NCBI GenBank assembly: GCA_016081115.2
Contig: CM071928.1
Location: 56,303,950-56,367,949, forward strand
Direction of reading: 5' to 3'
DNA length: 64,000 bases
DNA from: Rehmannia glutinosa
Lineage: Eukaryota > Streptophyta > Magnoliopsida > Lamiales > Orobanchaceae
The position numbers and the translations under genes are program-made. Below are positions 33,341-46,866 of this stretch, one piece after another. Below the pieces are notes generated by a model, which saw nothing but the letters and a program-made list of their open reading frames with translations, was not told where the DNA came from and did no database searches. The first letter of the stretch is position 1, and every line of letters begins with the position of its first letter.

Positions 33341-34463
33341 ACCCTTCATCAAGATTTCAAAGATGATTTGATGAAAGAAGGAAAACAGGCCTTATTCGAA
33401 TACATACAAGATTTCTTATGCTCTTTCGAATACACATTATTCAGAAGTATTCTTAAAAAGGAATTTATTGAAGTCCCAAGAATCATTGAGGACTTTGCCA
33501 GGGTAGTTCTACCAGAACTTATTGAGTCTCCAACAATAAAGGAGATCGACATGCAAATTCAAGATCAACCAGTCTTCAACAAAAGTCGAAGTCTCGAGTT
33601 GAGCCAAGGAGGATATCTTTCCAACATGATAGAATGATAAGCGATCTTTGGGAAGAAAAAAAGGCCTAGTACAGTTTAGCGAATTCGGATGTTTTCAAAA
33701 CACAAGGAGGGCTGAAATGTCCAAAAGGATGGAGAGAACTTGAAGTAATATTAGACATCACTCAAAAGGATAATATTTTTCCTTGTGATGTTCTATATTA
33801 TCTCCAACAACCTATAGTTAGAAGATATCAAGAAGATTTGGTGATGCATTATTATCGCAGAATAGGGGAATAGCGGGGGTAATGGTTCAATTGAATTTCT
33901 TGAGGATCATAAACCTTGGGAAAGATTACAAGATGGAATGGAGTTTACATTGGGGATAAAATTGAATAACCACTAGCCCATTCTCCATATACATTTCGAT
34001 TGGAATGTTATATCTTGAATTTAAATTTTGCCGCCTAGTTAATCGGGCTGGAATATGTCTTTGCAAAGCGGGATATTTTCCTAAAGAAATTGGAGTCCTA
34101 TTGATGAGATTTCTCTAAAAGGATTCTTATCCTTTAGAGGAATTAAGCAAGCAAAAATCATGATCGGAGGCTTGGCGGTACCCCGTAGTACAAAGTAAAA
34201 ATGTCACCAATCTATTTCCATGATACATGAGGATGTTTTGATAGAAAACAATTTCCTACAAACATTTAAGAGATTCACACAAGAGAAGACAAGAAGACTT
34301 ATTTTCACAATATTATGTGATTTTATTGTCGAGGGAAGAAGCATTTGATAGGAAAACTATTCATTTTCGCGGCAAGCGTGGTTTGAAGCCAAACTTCAAA
34401 ATATTATAAAAAGAAGATTTGGTGATGCATTATTATAGCACAATATGGTTCAAAAGAAAAAAG
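33341..34463 (+). pseudogene. Decayed pararetrovirus region between movement protein and RT, copy A
   Basis: One open piece (33368-33637) contains an acidic and helical sequence with no recognised family. Beyond about 33640 all frames are closed by many stops. A protease would be expected before RT, but I see no D-(S/T)-G signature. AGAAGATTTGGTGATGCATT occurs twice (about 33831 and 34412), followed each time by ATTAT. The stretch ends at the Sirevirus copy 2 insertion. Confidence 0.5.
34459..34463. repeat. 5-bp target duplication (AAAAG), left flank of Sirevirus copy 2
   Basis: AAAAG here and again at 48515-48519, exactly outside the LTR ends. A 5-bp duplication is the copia integration signature. 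Confidence 0.88.
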
Positions 34464-35938
34464 TGTAGGTTAAATAAATAAGAGTGTAAGGTTTGAAGGG
34501 GGGTTGAATTAATTTAGTCTTTTAAATATTCGGAGTTAAATGAGTCCTTGATGGACAGCTAAGTTAGTTTTTATAGATTAGTTTCAGAAGATGGGTAATT
34601 GTTGATTCTATTTGTTTTGACTAAAGACCTCTCATTTGTGATTTGTTTTCAGTGGAAGACTTTACACCCTTAAATTTGGTTTAGTACTTAGATATTATCA
34701 AGTGGATAGCAAATTTATCAAACAGAGATTAAATAAATAAGATGCAGGAATTAAAGTCTTTGAAATGTAAATGACACGATAAGTTTTTATAGAGGTTCGA
34801 AGATGGGGTAATCTCTCTACTCCTCTCTTCTCCAACTCTGGAGGAATCCACTAGGTATTGATCAAGTATACAGTGTAACGAGTCCAGATACAAGTCTTGA
34901 TCACACGGTGACTTGATCCTTTGGGACTCGATCTGGAGATGCCTTGGTCACTCGGTGGCTTCTCAAATGCGACTCGGCTTCTTCGGGGCATTTGCCTTGC
35001 TCTGACCCACTTGCTCAAGCTCTTTGGATTTTATCACGAAGCCCTCCAAAAACTTGAGACTGGTTCGACCTTGAACCTTCTTACAATCCTCGTGGAATGT
35101 AAACCCCTTGATTCTTCAACAATTTCCTCTTCAAGCGATTGAAGTTATCTTTCCTTCACGGTGAGTGTTGGATTGATTTTCTTCGTAATGTAGGCTTGAG
35201 GATTAATCTTGAATGATTTGAGAATATTTTTGGTTCTGATTCAAATGTTTTCTTAAATGTTCGTAGTTCGGAGTAACCTTCTCTCGAGTCATTCCTCGGC
35301 CTTTTATAGTGATCTTTCAAAAATGCCCGTTGAAGAGATAGGCTTATTTTTAAAGTCACTTGTGGTCGTTGGCTTGTCTTGTTGCGATCCTTGGAATTGC
35401 CACTTCCTCGTATAAATTGTTCTTGACTTTTCGAGTTCGACATGGTGCAGTGCTTCCCATTGGTTTATTCCTTTTGCACGCTTTTGGGGTGAGCACTTGA
35501 GAAAGGTAGTATGGAGGTATTACTTGTTTAAGTAATTCCCTTGATTTACGTACAACGGATCTATTCGATTATCTCGACTTTTTGCATTTCCTTGCTTTCC
35601 CAGGTGACTTAGAGTCGACTTCCAATCATTGGATGACTCTTTGTCACTTCAACTTGAGACTTGGCTATCTTGAGTTGACTTGGTGATACTCTACTCATTT
35701 GCATCTCATTTGCTCCTTGATCGAGTTCCGTCTTCTCTTCTTTGCCATACTCAATTTGTCTTGCGGAGTCTTCCTTCTAGTCTCCGAGTTGTCTTCTTGC
35801 ATGTTTAGGCATAGTGACTTAACTCGGCTTGACCAGCCCTATTTATTACAACGAGTTTACAACGAAAATGGGGTGCCAACTTCCTATTCTAAGTTTTACA
35901 TGGCATTCATCAAAATCTAAACAATAAATTTCCCAACA
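34464..35938 (-). repeat. 3' LTR of Sirevirus copy 2
   Basis: Runs from TGTAGG (34464) to CCCAACA (35938) on the plus strand, the inverse of TGTTGGG...CCTACA. TATA box TATAAAAG on the minus strand (35301-35308). It matches 46995-48514 along its length, with local differences clustered at CAG/CTG sites. Open frames within it are not genes. Confidence 0.9.
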
Positions 35939-35963
35939 ATTTCCCCCTTTTTGATGATGCCAA
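35939..35963 (-). other. Polypurine tract of Sirevirus copy 2
   Basis: On the minus strand GTTTTGGCATCATC is followed by an A/G run (AAAAAGGGGGAAAT) ending at the LTR start. This is the same Sirevirus context as copy 1 (28808-28834). Confidence 0.85.
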
Positions 35964-36199
35964 AACTTAAAACATTCAAAATGTAAATAGCAAAGATACA
36001 TACGAGATAGTGCATTCACAGAGAATGTATGTGTAGAATCAATCCTTTTATTGATCATAACATTCTTGTCCTTTACACAATTTGTTTACAAAGTGTATCG
36101 AGCAAACATCTATGTCTACGCAAAAATAGAGAATTTCTGATTTATTACGGAAGACTTACATAAAATGTATTTACATAGTAAAATACATGAAGGGTGGAT

Positions 36200-39100
36200 A
36201 GCAACACTTCATCTCATTCGTTCCTCCTTCTTTCTTCTTCTTGACTCTCATCATCTTGGTCTTCTTTTCTTTTTCTCATCTTAATTTCTTTCTTCTTCTT
36301 TTCATACGCCTTCCGGGCGACTTTATCTCTTCTTATTCTCTCTTGTCTCTCCTCCCATAGTTGAGTTTGTCTTTTATTTTCTTCTTCAATTCTTTTCACA
36401 TACTCGGCATTGTTCTTAGCCACTTGCAGATTGGCTACTTCGTCAAAAAACCTTGCCCGAGTAGATCCCTCCTTTCTTGCACGGATCTATGTACTCAATG
36501 TTTTTGGGCGAGGTCTAGGTGCAGAAACCTCTTCCTCCACCCACGCTGCCTTCCTCTACATCTTCCTACGGCGTGTATTGTTTGGGGTCTTCTTCTTCCC
36601 GGTGAGTGACTAGCGTGAGTGACCAGTGGTGTCGTGATCTCTTGCTGTCGGCTTCTTCACATAGTGTGAGACCCTTTTCCCGAGTACAAGTCCGGGCTTG
36701 AGCCATGGACATGTTTGCGAAGTATCCTTGAGATGCGAGCATTTTAAATTCATCAAGCGATCTTGGCTCGGTTCGGCATACGAGATGGCATAAGTATCTC
36801 TGTCTCTCTTTGGAATGCCTCCATGTTGTTTCAAAATATCCATAACTCGGGCATTCATCCTTCCTTCCACTTCCTCCATCCTCGCTTCAATGTCTTTCTC
36901 TTGTCGGTCATAAGTAGTGCAAGAGTGTTAAAGTGGCGAGTCCTTGGGAGTTTCTTTGATAATATCATTTGTGACAAGACCTTGTTGGGGTTTGTGCAAT
37001 CATCAAGGTCACATCTCTCGATCCTTCCCCCTCAGCAGACTTCCCTTTCTTTTCTCTTGAAACTTCCTCGGTTGTCTTTCCCTTCACAATTTGCTCCTCC
37101 TTCTCAACTTGAGGATCCTTCAGTGACTTTTAGGTATTCCTCTTCCCCTTTTTGGCATCATCAAAGGAGAGAGGAACCCTGGAAACAAACTAGCGGCGGG
37201 GAAGTCGAGTCTGCGATAGCCAAGTTACGCTTCGAAATGCTGCGGGTATGCGGCGCGAAGGCTTCGGAGCAGTAGCGTTGGATTGACTTTAATTAACTTC
37301 ATCTCGGCCGTGAGAAGGTTTGAATTTTCGATCCATGTTTTCTTCCATACACAGGAGCTCATTCTTATTTTGCTCACGTGCGACTTTATCTCGGAGTGTG
37401 AGATTCATGCATGTGCTCAATGTGTTCTCTCAATTTTGTCTTTGCATCGGCATTCTCATTTCGCCATACCAACATCTTGTTGAACAATGTTCTAAAATAT
37501 CTAGCTTGTTCCACGCGCATTGTTTTTCTTGTTGCCACCACTCGGATTTTGACTATTATGCCTCTCAAGTCGCGATGACAAAGGTTGGCATCTCTGTTAT
37601 CGATCTCATGTGTCGAGGCTGGTGCCTCTCCATCCGTTCAATTTGACCAAATAATGCTTTGAAACACCTCCCGAACCTTGTTGTTCCCTCATTTGCGGTG
37701 ACGGCAAGCGGCGTCAAAATCATAGTCACCGGAACGATGGTATACGATGGAATGACGAGGATGCAGTCGTGGAAGCGCTCGAGATCTCTTTCGACTCTTT
37801 AGGGAGGTCGGGTACCTCTAGAGAGAAGGAAATGATTCTACAAAGGGATCATCACGAGCAAGCGGAATTTGTTCAATGATGAGAGGTGCTCGTGAAGTTC
37901 CTTGTGGAGTCGAACTGCTGCGGCTTGGGAGCTGCGCGATGGACTGTTTGTTTGGGGTTTGTTGTGAAGTTGACCCGACTTCTTTGAGCCTCATTTGTCT
38001 CAACGACTTCGTTGGTCTAAATTTGGTTTTTCCACGTGAGTTGATTGGTCCTCGGCCTTATCAGAAGCGTCATCGGACGATGATGAGATTTCCATGGGTG
38101 GCTCATCAAAGTTGAAAGTTTGACGAGTAGTCTTGAGGTTAGACTTACTCGTGGTTGGAACACCCTCAGTTGAGTCTTTTGGATCAGTCATGGGGGATGA
38201 CTCAGCTTCATCATCTCCTTCCGATCCCAGAAAGGTTACATCATGATTATCCTGGGAATCATGAAGCGCACTTATCTCCTTTTCTGATGGATCAATGAGA
38301 GCAGGAGGGATGTTCTGTACTTTAGCTTCTTTACCCTGGGAAGTCTCAACCTCCCGTTGGCCTTCATTACCTCCTGCAGTCTCAACTACAGCGAGGCCTT
38401 GGACATCCCTTTCGATAGTGTCAGCTGTCTTAGGGTCTTCTGTGGTGGCATTCATTGGAGTCTCAACTCCATGGATTGCACTTTTGTCGCCCAGAGTGTT
38501 AACTCCCAGGGCTGTTCCTTCCTGTGCCTCGACTGCATCAGCAGTGTCATTAGCCTTCAGAGCAGTTGGCACCTCAGCTGAGACAATCTCAACTATTTGA
38601 GCCTCGTCGATGACAACTTGCTGTGTACTTTGTGTTTGTTCCTTCTCCACTTCGCCTCCTAGATTCATTGTGGAGTCAGCTGCAGCATCCTCCAACCTTG
38701 CTGCGGTGGAGGGAGTTTCCCCCTCGGTGGCACACACCGGTGAGTGACTTGGATTGGGGTCACTCGTCTCCGGACTCCGGCTATTCCATTGAGTATTCGA
38801 TCGTTGGGGCGGGTGGTAAGGCACCTTCATTAGAGGTTGGCTCGTGGGGTCCCCACTATCCCGATTTCATCGCGATTCCTTAGTTCCTTCTTCCGAGTGA
38901 GTTTGGGAAAGTGGTGGCGGCAACAACGGTGGCAATATCTTTGCACCACTCCCATTGGGTCTATCTCGGTGTGTTTTGGAGGACTCTCTGGTCCCTCCAT
39001 CATTCTTTGCTCATGGAGGATTCTGGATTCTTCCATTGCTTCTGCATTTGCAACTCTCTCTGTGGCGTAGCGACAAGAGGTCAGATCCTCATCACTTTTC

Positions 39101-40866
39101 GATAGGACGTCAAGGTGAGGATGTGTATGTTCTGTGGTGCGGTTATAGGGCGGATCTTTGGCCTTCTCACGTGCCTCTGCGTCCTGTTTTTGCTTTAGCC
39201 CATTCATTTTCTTTTCACGAATTTCTAGTATATTTATGCAATTATCTCGTCAAGGGCTTGCAGATTGTGTCCACCTCAAGAAATCGAAGAGTTCTTCTTC
39301 CTCAACAATGAACTCTGCGGATATTGAAAGCGCACTCTGGATAGGCTCATCTTCCATTTTCTCCACTCGCGTGAGACGATTTTGGATGTCCGGATACAAT
39401 GGAGAGTGTATGATTAAATCGTCTTCATCATCCTCTTGATGGCCCTCGTTTCCAGGTATTGAAGGTAGCTTGGACTTCATTGCTTGACACCTTGGCGAAC
39501 CTGCATTCTGGTGGAGAAACAACCGTGTCAATAGGTGACTCGGTTGTCTCGGCCATTCTTTGTTCCTCGGTACATTACGACTACATTTGGGTCTTCAAGT
39601 TGCCTCTGTTGTCGGCCTCGGTGACTCAGCGTTTCATCAATCTTACGGAGACTCTACTTCTCCCGGTCTCGGTATCTTCTCCGGTGAGTGATAGACTCGG
39701 CCGGCTTCTCAAGCTCGGAATGCTTGAAAATTCTTCTCCTTCTTCTTGTTTGAACCGAGAGGATTTAGTTCGACAAGGGTTTCCGAGTCTTGGGCGGCAG
39801 GGGTCTTTGTTGTTTTCTTACGAGGAGTTGGCCGTCTTGGCTTATCAGTTCTCCTCTTCTTAATGACCGGAGAAAGTATTTGGGATTCCTTCTTCTGCGG
39901 CTGCAAGGGCGGGAGACACGGATGCGGGGGCGTGACTCGGTGAAAGGGCGGAGCGATTTCTTTTTCTTTCTTTGCGGGGAGCGGCAATCTTCTTACTTGT
40001 TGCAAGCTGAGGGCGACCTTTTTCTTTGGTGGAGAGAAGGCAATTTGTATCTTTAGGGTCGGTGATTCCCCCTCACTCGTGATCGGCTCTCTTAGCGTAG
40101 GCTCTCTTACGTGCGCGAGAGAGGTTTGATCGAGAACATCCTCTTGTTTACATGGAACGCCTTTCCATGTCGAAGAGGGACTCCTTTTACCTCCATCGGC
40201 CGGCCAATCACGGACCGTATCCCGGGATCCTCCAAATGTTCCATTCTCCTTGAAGGATTTGTTCCTACATTACAGCGAGTCTTGTAGACAAACTCGGCCC
40301 ATTGATTCACTTTCTTTTCTTCAATGATCGCGGCCATTACGATCAATTTCGCTTTAGACGAGTTGGTCAAAGCGCCAAATTTGATGTCTATGCATTTGGC
40401 AACGATGTCCAACAATTTGTGGTAGTCCTCCTTGGTAGCCTCTTGTTAGTTGTGTAGACTATCTTTCAAAGCATAGTCGGTTTGGCTCTTCCTTCCAAGC
40501 GGCTGACCAAGTCAACATCGGCTTCATTGATTTACGGTGCTCCTTGGCCGTAACGGCGGTGTTACGCCAAATCCTTGGCGGTGATGATGAACTCCTTCCG
40601 TGAACAAAGAGGATTTGATCCCCTCATCGTGAATCTCGGCATTCACGTAGAAGCGTGCGACCTCTTCCACATAGGTCATCGGAAAGTCCATCGTCGAAAA
40701 TGGTTTTAGCCCGGTCGTTTGAGTTTTTCAGCGATCTTCTTTATGAGGGCGTCATCGGACCTGTTTGACCATACCCTCGAAATCCACAATAGACCGGTGT
40801 GGATTTGCTTTCCAACTTGACAAAATCGTGAGTAGATGCCATTTTTGATATTTCACGAATGAAACT
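36200..40866 (-). pseudogene. Env-position ORF of Sirevirus copy 2
   Basis: Uninterrupted order on the minus strand. It starts at 40841 (MASTHDFVKLESKSTP); a folded N-terminal region is badly shifted at about 40840-40430; then YHKLLDIVAKCIDIKFGALT (about 40415-40350) and PLRHGKAFHVNK. A low-complexity acidic middle includes an open 276-codon window (38830-38000) with many Glu/Thr/Ser/Ala. The C-terminal charged helix EERQERIRRDKVARKAYEKK lies at 36423-36214. It is the colinear reference that exposes the inversion in copy 1. Frameshifts are frequent outside the open window, and function is unknown. Confidence 0.75.
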
Positions 40867-41385
40867 TAGAAGATGATTTGAATATTGATAGGGTTTTGAG
40901 AGAGTTTTGCCTTTGCTTTTGAGAGAAAAGTGAAAGTTTTTGGTAATGTGTGAGAGAAACGGACAAAAATGGTTTAAGTATGGTTCATGAAAGGGCGTGC
41001 GGGTGGTTTTTGAAATGTGATCGAAATCAACGGCTTAGATTTTGCACGCCGATTAGCATTTAATGTCTCGTATTTAATGCGGCGTATTTATATCAATCAT
41101 AAGGTTGGTGTGCGGCTTTTTGTCACGTCATAATTATCTTGGCGTCATTCTTAAAAACATTCCGCTTAGTAAAAGCATTGCGTTTTTATCCCTTTGCTCA
41201 TAAATAACTCGGCTTATCTCTTGTGATTTAACTCTTCTTCTCACGGTTCTCTAGTGACTCATTTGTAGCTAACTCGATGCAGATGTCTTTCGATATGGTG
41301 ATTCACTTAGCCGATTTGAGAGTTGACTCTTTTTCCCTTTTCGTGTTTCATTTCTTTTCTTTGAGTCTTCCGAGTGTCGGCTCAA
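40867..41385 (-). other. Spacer between env-position ORF and pol, Sirevirus copy 2
   Basis: No coding frame. It is the counterpart of 23744-24120 plus the inverted leader of copy 1; the ATTTAATGC words near 41060-41095 are shared. Confidence 0.6.
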
Positions 41386-42841
41386 TTAACCATAACTCAT
41401 GTTTGAGTTCTTCAAATTTTGACTCACATAATGGTTTTGTGAATATGTCGCCAACTGTTTATCAGTTGAAATATATTTCAAGGTGATGTCCTTCTTTTCA
41501 ACATGATCTCTTATGAAGTGATATCTGACATCGATATGCTTTGTTCTTGAGTACAACACAGGATTTTGAGTGATTGCAATTGCACTTGTGTTATCACACA
41601 TGATTGGAATTTCCTTTTCTTCAACTTCATAGTCTCTCATTTCTTTGTCTCATCCATAGGACTTGGGCTGTGTTGCCCATGACTATGTATTGCCTTCATT
41701 TGTAGAGGTGGCTATTGAATTTTGCTTTTTGCTAAACCAGGAAATTAGCTTGTTTCCAAGCATTTGACAGGTGCCTGAGGTGCTCTTCATGTCAACTCTA
41801 CATCCAGCATAGTCAGAGTCTGAATAGCCAATTAGTTTGAATTCGCCTTCCATTGGATACTATAAGCCAACTTCTTGGCTTCCTTTCAAATATCTCAAGA
41901 TTCTCTTGGCGTGATCATGTGGCTTTCTTTTGGAGCGATTGAAATCTTGCACACACACCTCTGACAAAGGTGATGTACGCTGCTTCTTTGTGAGATAAAG
42001 CAATGATCAATAAGTGCTCGTATCTTGTTTGATCTGAGGCTTGCCATCTGCATCCGTATCCATTTTGGTGATGTATTCATTGGTATTTTCGAGAAGACAA
42101 CTCTTCCATACCAAATTTCTTCATTAAATCTACGGTGTATTTTGTCGACTTATAAAGGATCCATCCTTGATTGTTTCACTTGGAGTCAAGGAAGAATGTC
42201 GCTCTCCCATCATGCTCATTTCGAATTTGCTTTGCATGAGGTTTGAAAATTTCTCACCTGACTCTTTGTTTGTGGATCCAAAAATAATGTCATCCACATA
42301 TATTTGAACAAGCAATATACTCTTCGCATCTTGAATTATGAAGAGTGTTCTATCCACTTTGCCTTTTGTGAATCCGTTCTCAGTCAGGAATTGTGACAAA
42401 GTATCATACCATGCTCGGGTGCTGTTTCAATCCATATAGAGCTTTCTTGAGTTTGTATACCTTATCTTCAAGAGTCTTCTGCTCAAATCCTGGAGGTTGT
42501 TCAACATATACTTCTTCTTCCAATAAACCATTAAGGAATGCACTCTTTACATCCATCTGATATACAATAAAATTCTTGTGAGCTGCATAGGCAAGAAACA
42601 TCCTTATAGCTTCCAATCTTGCTACAGGGGCAAATGTTTCATCAAAATCTATCCCTTCTTCTTGGCAATATCCTTTGGCTACTAATCTTGCTTTGTTTCT
42701 TACCACAGAACCTTCCTCGTTCATCTTGTTTCTGAACACCCATTTAGTGCCAATAACATTTTGATGGGTGGGTCTTTGAACTAATTCCCATACTTTATTT
42801 CTTTCAAACTGATTCAGCTCTTCTTGCATAGCTTGAATCAA
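41386..42841 (-). pseudogene. pol: pol: reverse transcriptase and RNase H, Sirevirus copy 2
   Basis: An open RT piece at 42841-42404 contains [28 protein letters not shown] and [16 protein letters not shown]. After a frameshift, 42399-42130 contains the active-site YVDDIIF (YVDD at 42300-42289). RNase H residues VPIMCDNTSAIAITQ and RTKHIDVRYHFIRDHV lie at 41640-41460. The upstream RNase H part (about 41850-41640) is frameshifted. The RT segment is much better preserved than in copy 1, where the same region has four stops. Confidence 0.88.
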
Positions 42842-43247
42842 TGTGTGTCATCAATGCTTGTGACACATCTTTAGGCTCTATTTGTGAGATAAAGCATGCG
42901 AACATAGCTTCTTGTTGAGTTGGATCTTATTTTGACACCTTCTCTTATATCTCCATTGACTAGTTACGGTGGATGGTCTCTCGGCCATCTTACATCAGGA
43001 TGGAGTAAGTTAGTGGATTGATCGTCTTGCGGCTATGTTGCTTTGATCAGCTCTCTCGTCATCACTTAGGCTGCAGATTTTCCAGCTATTTTTGAGACTC
43101 GGCTATCTCATCTTCATCGGGTTTATAATTCCGGCTTGGCTTGACATAGGGACTCTTCTGCATGGTTGGTTGATTGACTTATCGGTGACTCTTCAATGTC
43201 TTCTCCATTTACATTTGGCTCATCAAACACCACATGAATGGATTCCT

Positions 43248-44080
43248 CTATAACCATAGTCCTCTTGTTGAGTACTCTGTAAGCTTTGCTTTCGTTGAGT
43301 ATCCCAAGAAGATACCTTCATCGACTTTAGCATCAAAAGCCTTCAAATTATCTTTGAAATTGTTATGGATGAAGCATTTACATCCAAATATTCTAAAATA
43401 TGCAACATTTGGTTTTTCTCCTGTCCAAATCTCATAGGAGTCTTTGTCATTTTGTCTCTTTATCATGCATCTATTTTGAGTGTAGCATGTTGTGTTTATT
43501 GCTTCAGCCCAAAATCTTTTAGGTAGCCTGCTTGACTAACATGGTCCTTGTTGCTTCTTTGAGAGTTCTATTCCTTCTTTCTGCAACTCCATTCATTTGT
43601 GGAGTCCTTTGCTGAGACAATTCATGACCAATACCATTTTCTATACAATATTGAGTTATTATACCATTGACAAACTCGGTTCCTCTGTCGAGATCTTATT
43701 TTGATAATGGTTTGGCTCTTCTCATTTTGAATCCTCTTTATCATTTGTGGTAGTTTTCGTAGAGTTTCTTTCTTCTTACACACATGAATATCATCCATGT
43801 ATATCTTGAGTAGTCATCTACTACCACCAAGGTGTATTTATTCCCACTTATGCTAGTTGGTTCAACTTGACCAAATAGATCCATATGTAGCAGATCTGAT
43901 ATTCTTGTTGAAGATGGACATGTCTTTTCTTTGAATGATGATTTGATTTGTTTTCCTTCGACATGCATCACATATACTCTCCTTCTTGTATCTTTGAGTC
44001 GGAAGTCCTTCCACAAGATTGCTTACGGCAAGCTTGTTAATCGTTTTGAAATTCAGGTGACTCGAACTTCTTGTACCCAC
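43248..44080 (-). pseudogene. pol: pol: integrase, Sirevirus copy 2
   Basis: The zinc-binding region (SHLNFKTINKLA ... ICDAC) is at about 44065-43965 in two frames. The core reads DLLHMDLFGQVEPTSISGNK and VVVDDYSRYTWMIF at 43930-43780. The Glu helix (NGVAERRNRT equivalent, about 43600-43560) is in shifted sequence, and the end (KCFIHNNFKDNLKAFDAK) is open at 43466-43248. Integration of element cDNA is the expected role in an intact copy. At least four frameshifts are present. Confidence 0.82.
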
Positions 44081-44315
44081 GACTGACTTGATTGGTTGTG
44101 CTCTTTGCTAATAGACAAGTCTTTGGGTGTTGCGATTGACCAATCCACGACATACATGTTCTTTATGCGCATCCTTGCAACATAACTTCATTTGATTCAG
44201 TATCCTTGATTTGGCATATACCCATGTTGAATCCAACATTATAGCCTTTGTCACGAGAGTTGGCTAATACTCGTGATTGAATTTGAGTCCTTCAACATAT
44301 GCAACATCGTGATTT

Positions 44316-44510
44316 CTAATCCATTTTTCTTGATGGATCAATGCCTCTTATTTCTCCTGGAGCTTCATTTCCTCCAAATATGACTTTTGCACCTCGACTT
44401 CCTTGAATTTTGTGATTTTTCTTGTTTCCTATCATATGTATATGTCCGGAACGGCCACTATCCATGTACCAGGTTCCTTGGCACTCGGTTGTTCCTTGAA
44501 CTGCGGACAA
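44316..44510 (-). pseudogene. pol: pol: protease, Sirevirus copy 2
   Basis: Reads ECQGTWYMDSGRSGHIHMIG and then AKVIFGGNEAPGEIRGI. The catalytic DSG is kept, unlike copy 1, although a two-residue insertion (IH) lies inside the normally conserved HMTG segment. It is a short open piece with shifted frames on both sides. Confidence 0.8.
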
Positions 44511-44545
44511 GGAAATTAAGTTTTAGGTACCCATACTTATGCAGG

Positions 44546-46866
44546 TCACGAGGGGTTAGTATTGTAAGATGATCCAACCAACCTATAGACAAATGGTTTG
44601 ACTCTAAGGGGTTGCCATCTATCGAGTGCCATAATCATAATTAATTTTGGCAAATTGCTTGGGGATTCTAGGTTCATACAATTTGTCTCTTTTGTCTGTA
44701 TGCTGTATATGTGTTTTAGCAATTGCCTTCTTTGGGTAGTTGTGATATCTCTAAGTGTAGTGCCTAGGTGCATATGTGTCTTTGATGAAAGCTCTTATAC
44801 CTTTGGAATGGCCTTTCTTTGAGTTCTAGGCCTTTGCCATTTTGGCTTATATTCCATAGGTCTTTCTTTGATAGTTCACATTATTCCAATCGGCTTGGCT
44901 TGGGTATTTTCTACCATTCCCTTCATCTGTATTCCTTTATAGAACTTACGGGGTTTTGGTAGCTCTGTTTCTTCTTTGAGAGTATTTCTGTTTGGAGTTC
45001 TTTGAGGAACTCATTTGGATTTCTTCTGTTGTCCTCTCGGACACTCGATTTAGCTATATTTCTTTTCCTTTATAACCAAGCCAGTTTGTTTGTAATTGTG
45101 CTTTGGGATAAATGTGTGTGCACCATTTGAAGTTTTGGTTTTTTGAGATACTTCATTGCTAGAAGATCCTTTTTCCAAAATCACTTTTGGAGCTTAACAT
45201 AGCACAGAGGAATTAAATCTAAGCTGTCTTGTCTCCACATTCTCTTTGACTCATAATAAGATCATCCAATGATTTAGATGCCTTAGTGAATGAGGCAATC
45301 ACATTTTGAGGTCATTTTCCCTCTTTTCTATAGCAGTTACTATTTCTTTATTAGCTTAGCATTTTCAGTCTTTAAACTTTCATTCTCATCGGACTATTTG
45401 ACTTAGAGTACTCGGCTCCTTAGTCATTTGTGAGTTTGGCATTTGAGTAGACTATTTTCCTCATTTAGTAGTGTGTGTGAGGATTTAATGTGTTCAAAAT
45501 CTTTCATCATTTTGCCTAATGAATCATAAAGATCGAGTGGGCGATGAAGTGTGTGTGTCACGATCACTATCACTAGAATACGAGTGTGATGAGTTAGAGT
45601 GTACCTCATCTTCTTGGTCGGGTTGGTCTTGTTCCTTGGCCATCAAACGGATCAAGGCTTCTTCTTGAGTCACTTGAGTAGTCGGCTTCACTACTCTCAT
45701 GAATCATTTGTGTCTCTTAACTTGGTTTGTCTCGGTGATCTCTGCGCCAACATTGCCTTTTTCTTTTCTTGTCTTCTTTCTCACGAAGACCTTTCTTTCT
45801 TCTTCATTCTGTATTTGTTGACTACGAGGATATGGGCAATCAATGGCATAGTGACCTGGTTGCCTACGGTTCAAAGCATAGATTTTCAACCTTTTGATCG
45901 ACTCTTTCCATTCTTGGATTGTCGGCCCTTTGATATTGACTTTTTGATGCTCTGTTCTCTTGGTTGGCCTATCTTCCCTTGACTTGGAGGAGGTGAGTGT
46001 CTTACGGAGGATTCGCCCTTGCCTCTCTTGTAGTTCTTATTGAAGAACTTGTTAAACCTTTTAACCATCGGCTATTTATTTCCTCTTGGTCAATGACTTC
46101 TTTGACCTCGGCTCTCTTGCCATCCTTAACAATTAGAAGCAATTTGTTTTGGAGTACTCAAATTGTGTCTCTTCTGGTCTTTTCTTTCTCGGCTCAAATT
46201 CGTAGGCTTTGAGATCCGAGAATAGCTCATGGTTGGATGTCTTGGATAGTACCATGGAGTGTCTCATGGCCATGACTTTCATATCCCACTCGGTTGGGAG
46301 ACTTCTTAGAATCTTCATACACATTTCCTTTTGTGTATATTCTTTTCCAAGTGCGAGATAGCTCGTTGGTAATTTACGTGAACCGAGCATCCGGTTGATC
46401 CGGGGAGGTCTCTCCTGCGATCATTTTGAAATTTTCAAATTTAGTCAAATGACGTGATAATTTATTTTCCTTGATTTGCTCACGAGCCTTCACAAATCAA
46501 TGTTAGCTTGTCCCTGATTTCTTTAGCCGTTTTGCATGATTTGACTTTATTGAATATGGCTTTGTCAAGGTTTTGTAAAGAATGTCTTGGCCACATTGTC
46601 AGGTTATATCTTTTTTGTCATCATTTGTCCATTCAGCTCTTGGTTTTTCAACCATAGCCATTTGGTCAGAGCAACATCCTCTTCACCTTCATTGCGCAGC
46701 TCTCCTTACAATTTGTGTTCACTTTTAAAATTTGCGAGTGGCCCATCCTCTATCACTATCCACATCTCATCATGTAATCTTTGATAGATGAGCACTGCAT
46801 GCAAATTTTCCAATCATCAAATTCTTCAATTGTGAACATAGGGATGCGTGTCAAATTTGCTTCCAT
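44546..46866 (-). pseudogene. gag: gag of Sirevirus copy 2
   Basis: Begins at the ATG at 46866 (MEANLTRIPMF), just downstream of the primer site. Pieces at 46390-46133 (ALGKEYTQKEMCMKILRSLP), 46068-45886 (MVKRFNKFFNKNYKRGKGES) and 45889-45704 follow the copy 1 protein. The last includes the zinc knuckle relic RRQPGHYAIDC, in which the first two Cys are lost to a shift. The Ser/Asp-rich stretch and basic tail are recognisable to about 44546 in several frames. Confidence 0.8.

Larger units (their letters stand above)
30331..34463 (+). mobile_element. Endogenous pararetrovirus (Caulimoviridae-like), copy A, 5' part
   Basis: Plus-strand sequence with a leader, a tRNA-iMet primer site (30628-30639) and, in order, an N-terminal coiled-coil-type ORF region, coat-protein-like sequence with a zinc knuckle, and a movement-protein-like region. 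It is cut by Sirevirus copy 2 (duplication AAAAG at 34459-34463 and 48515-48519) and resumes at 48515 with RT and RNase H. There is no LTR or integrase. Stops and frameshifts throughout show an old integrated copy with no functional gene set. The virus genus is not certain. Confidence 0.8.

Noticed and set aside
33640..34460. Pararetroviral aspartic protease
   Set aside because: A protease is expected here, but no D-(S/T)-G motif could be found in any frame.
38000..38830. 276-codon open minus-strand frame as a possible host gene
   Set aside because: It lies between the LTRs of Sirevirus copy 2, aligns with parts of copies 1 and 3, and is the acidic middle of the env-position ORF.
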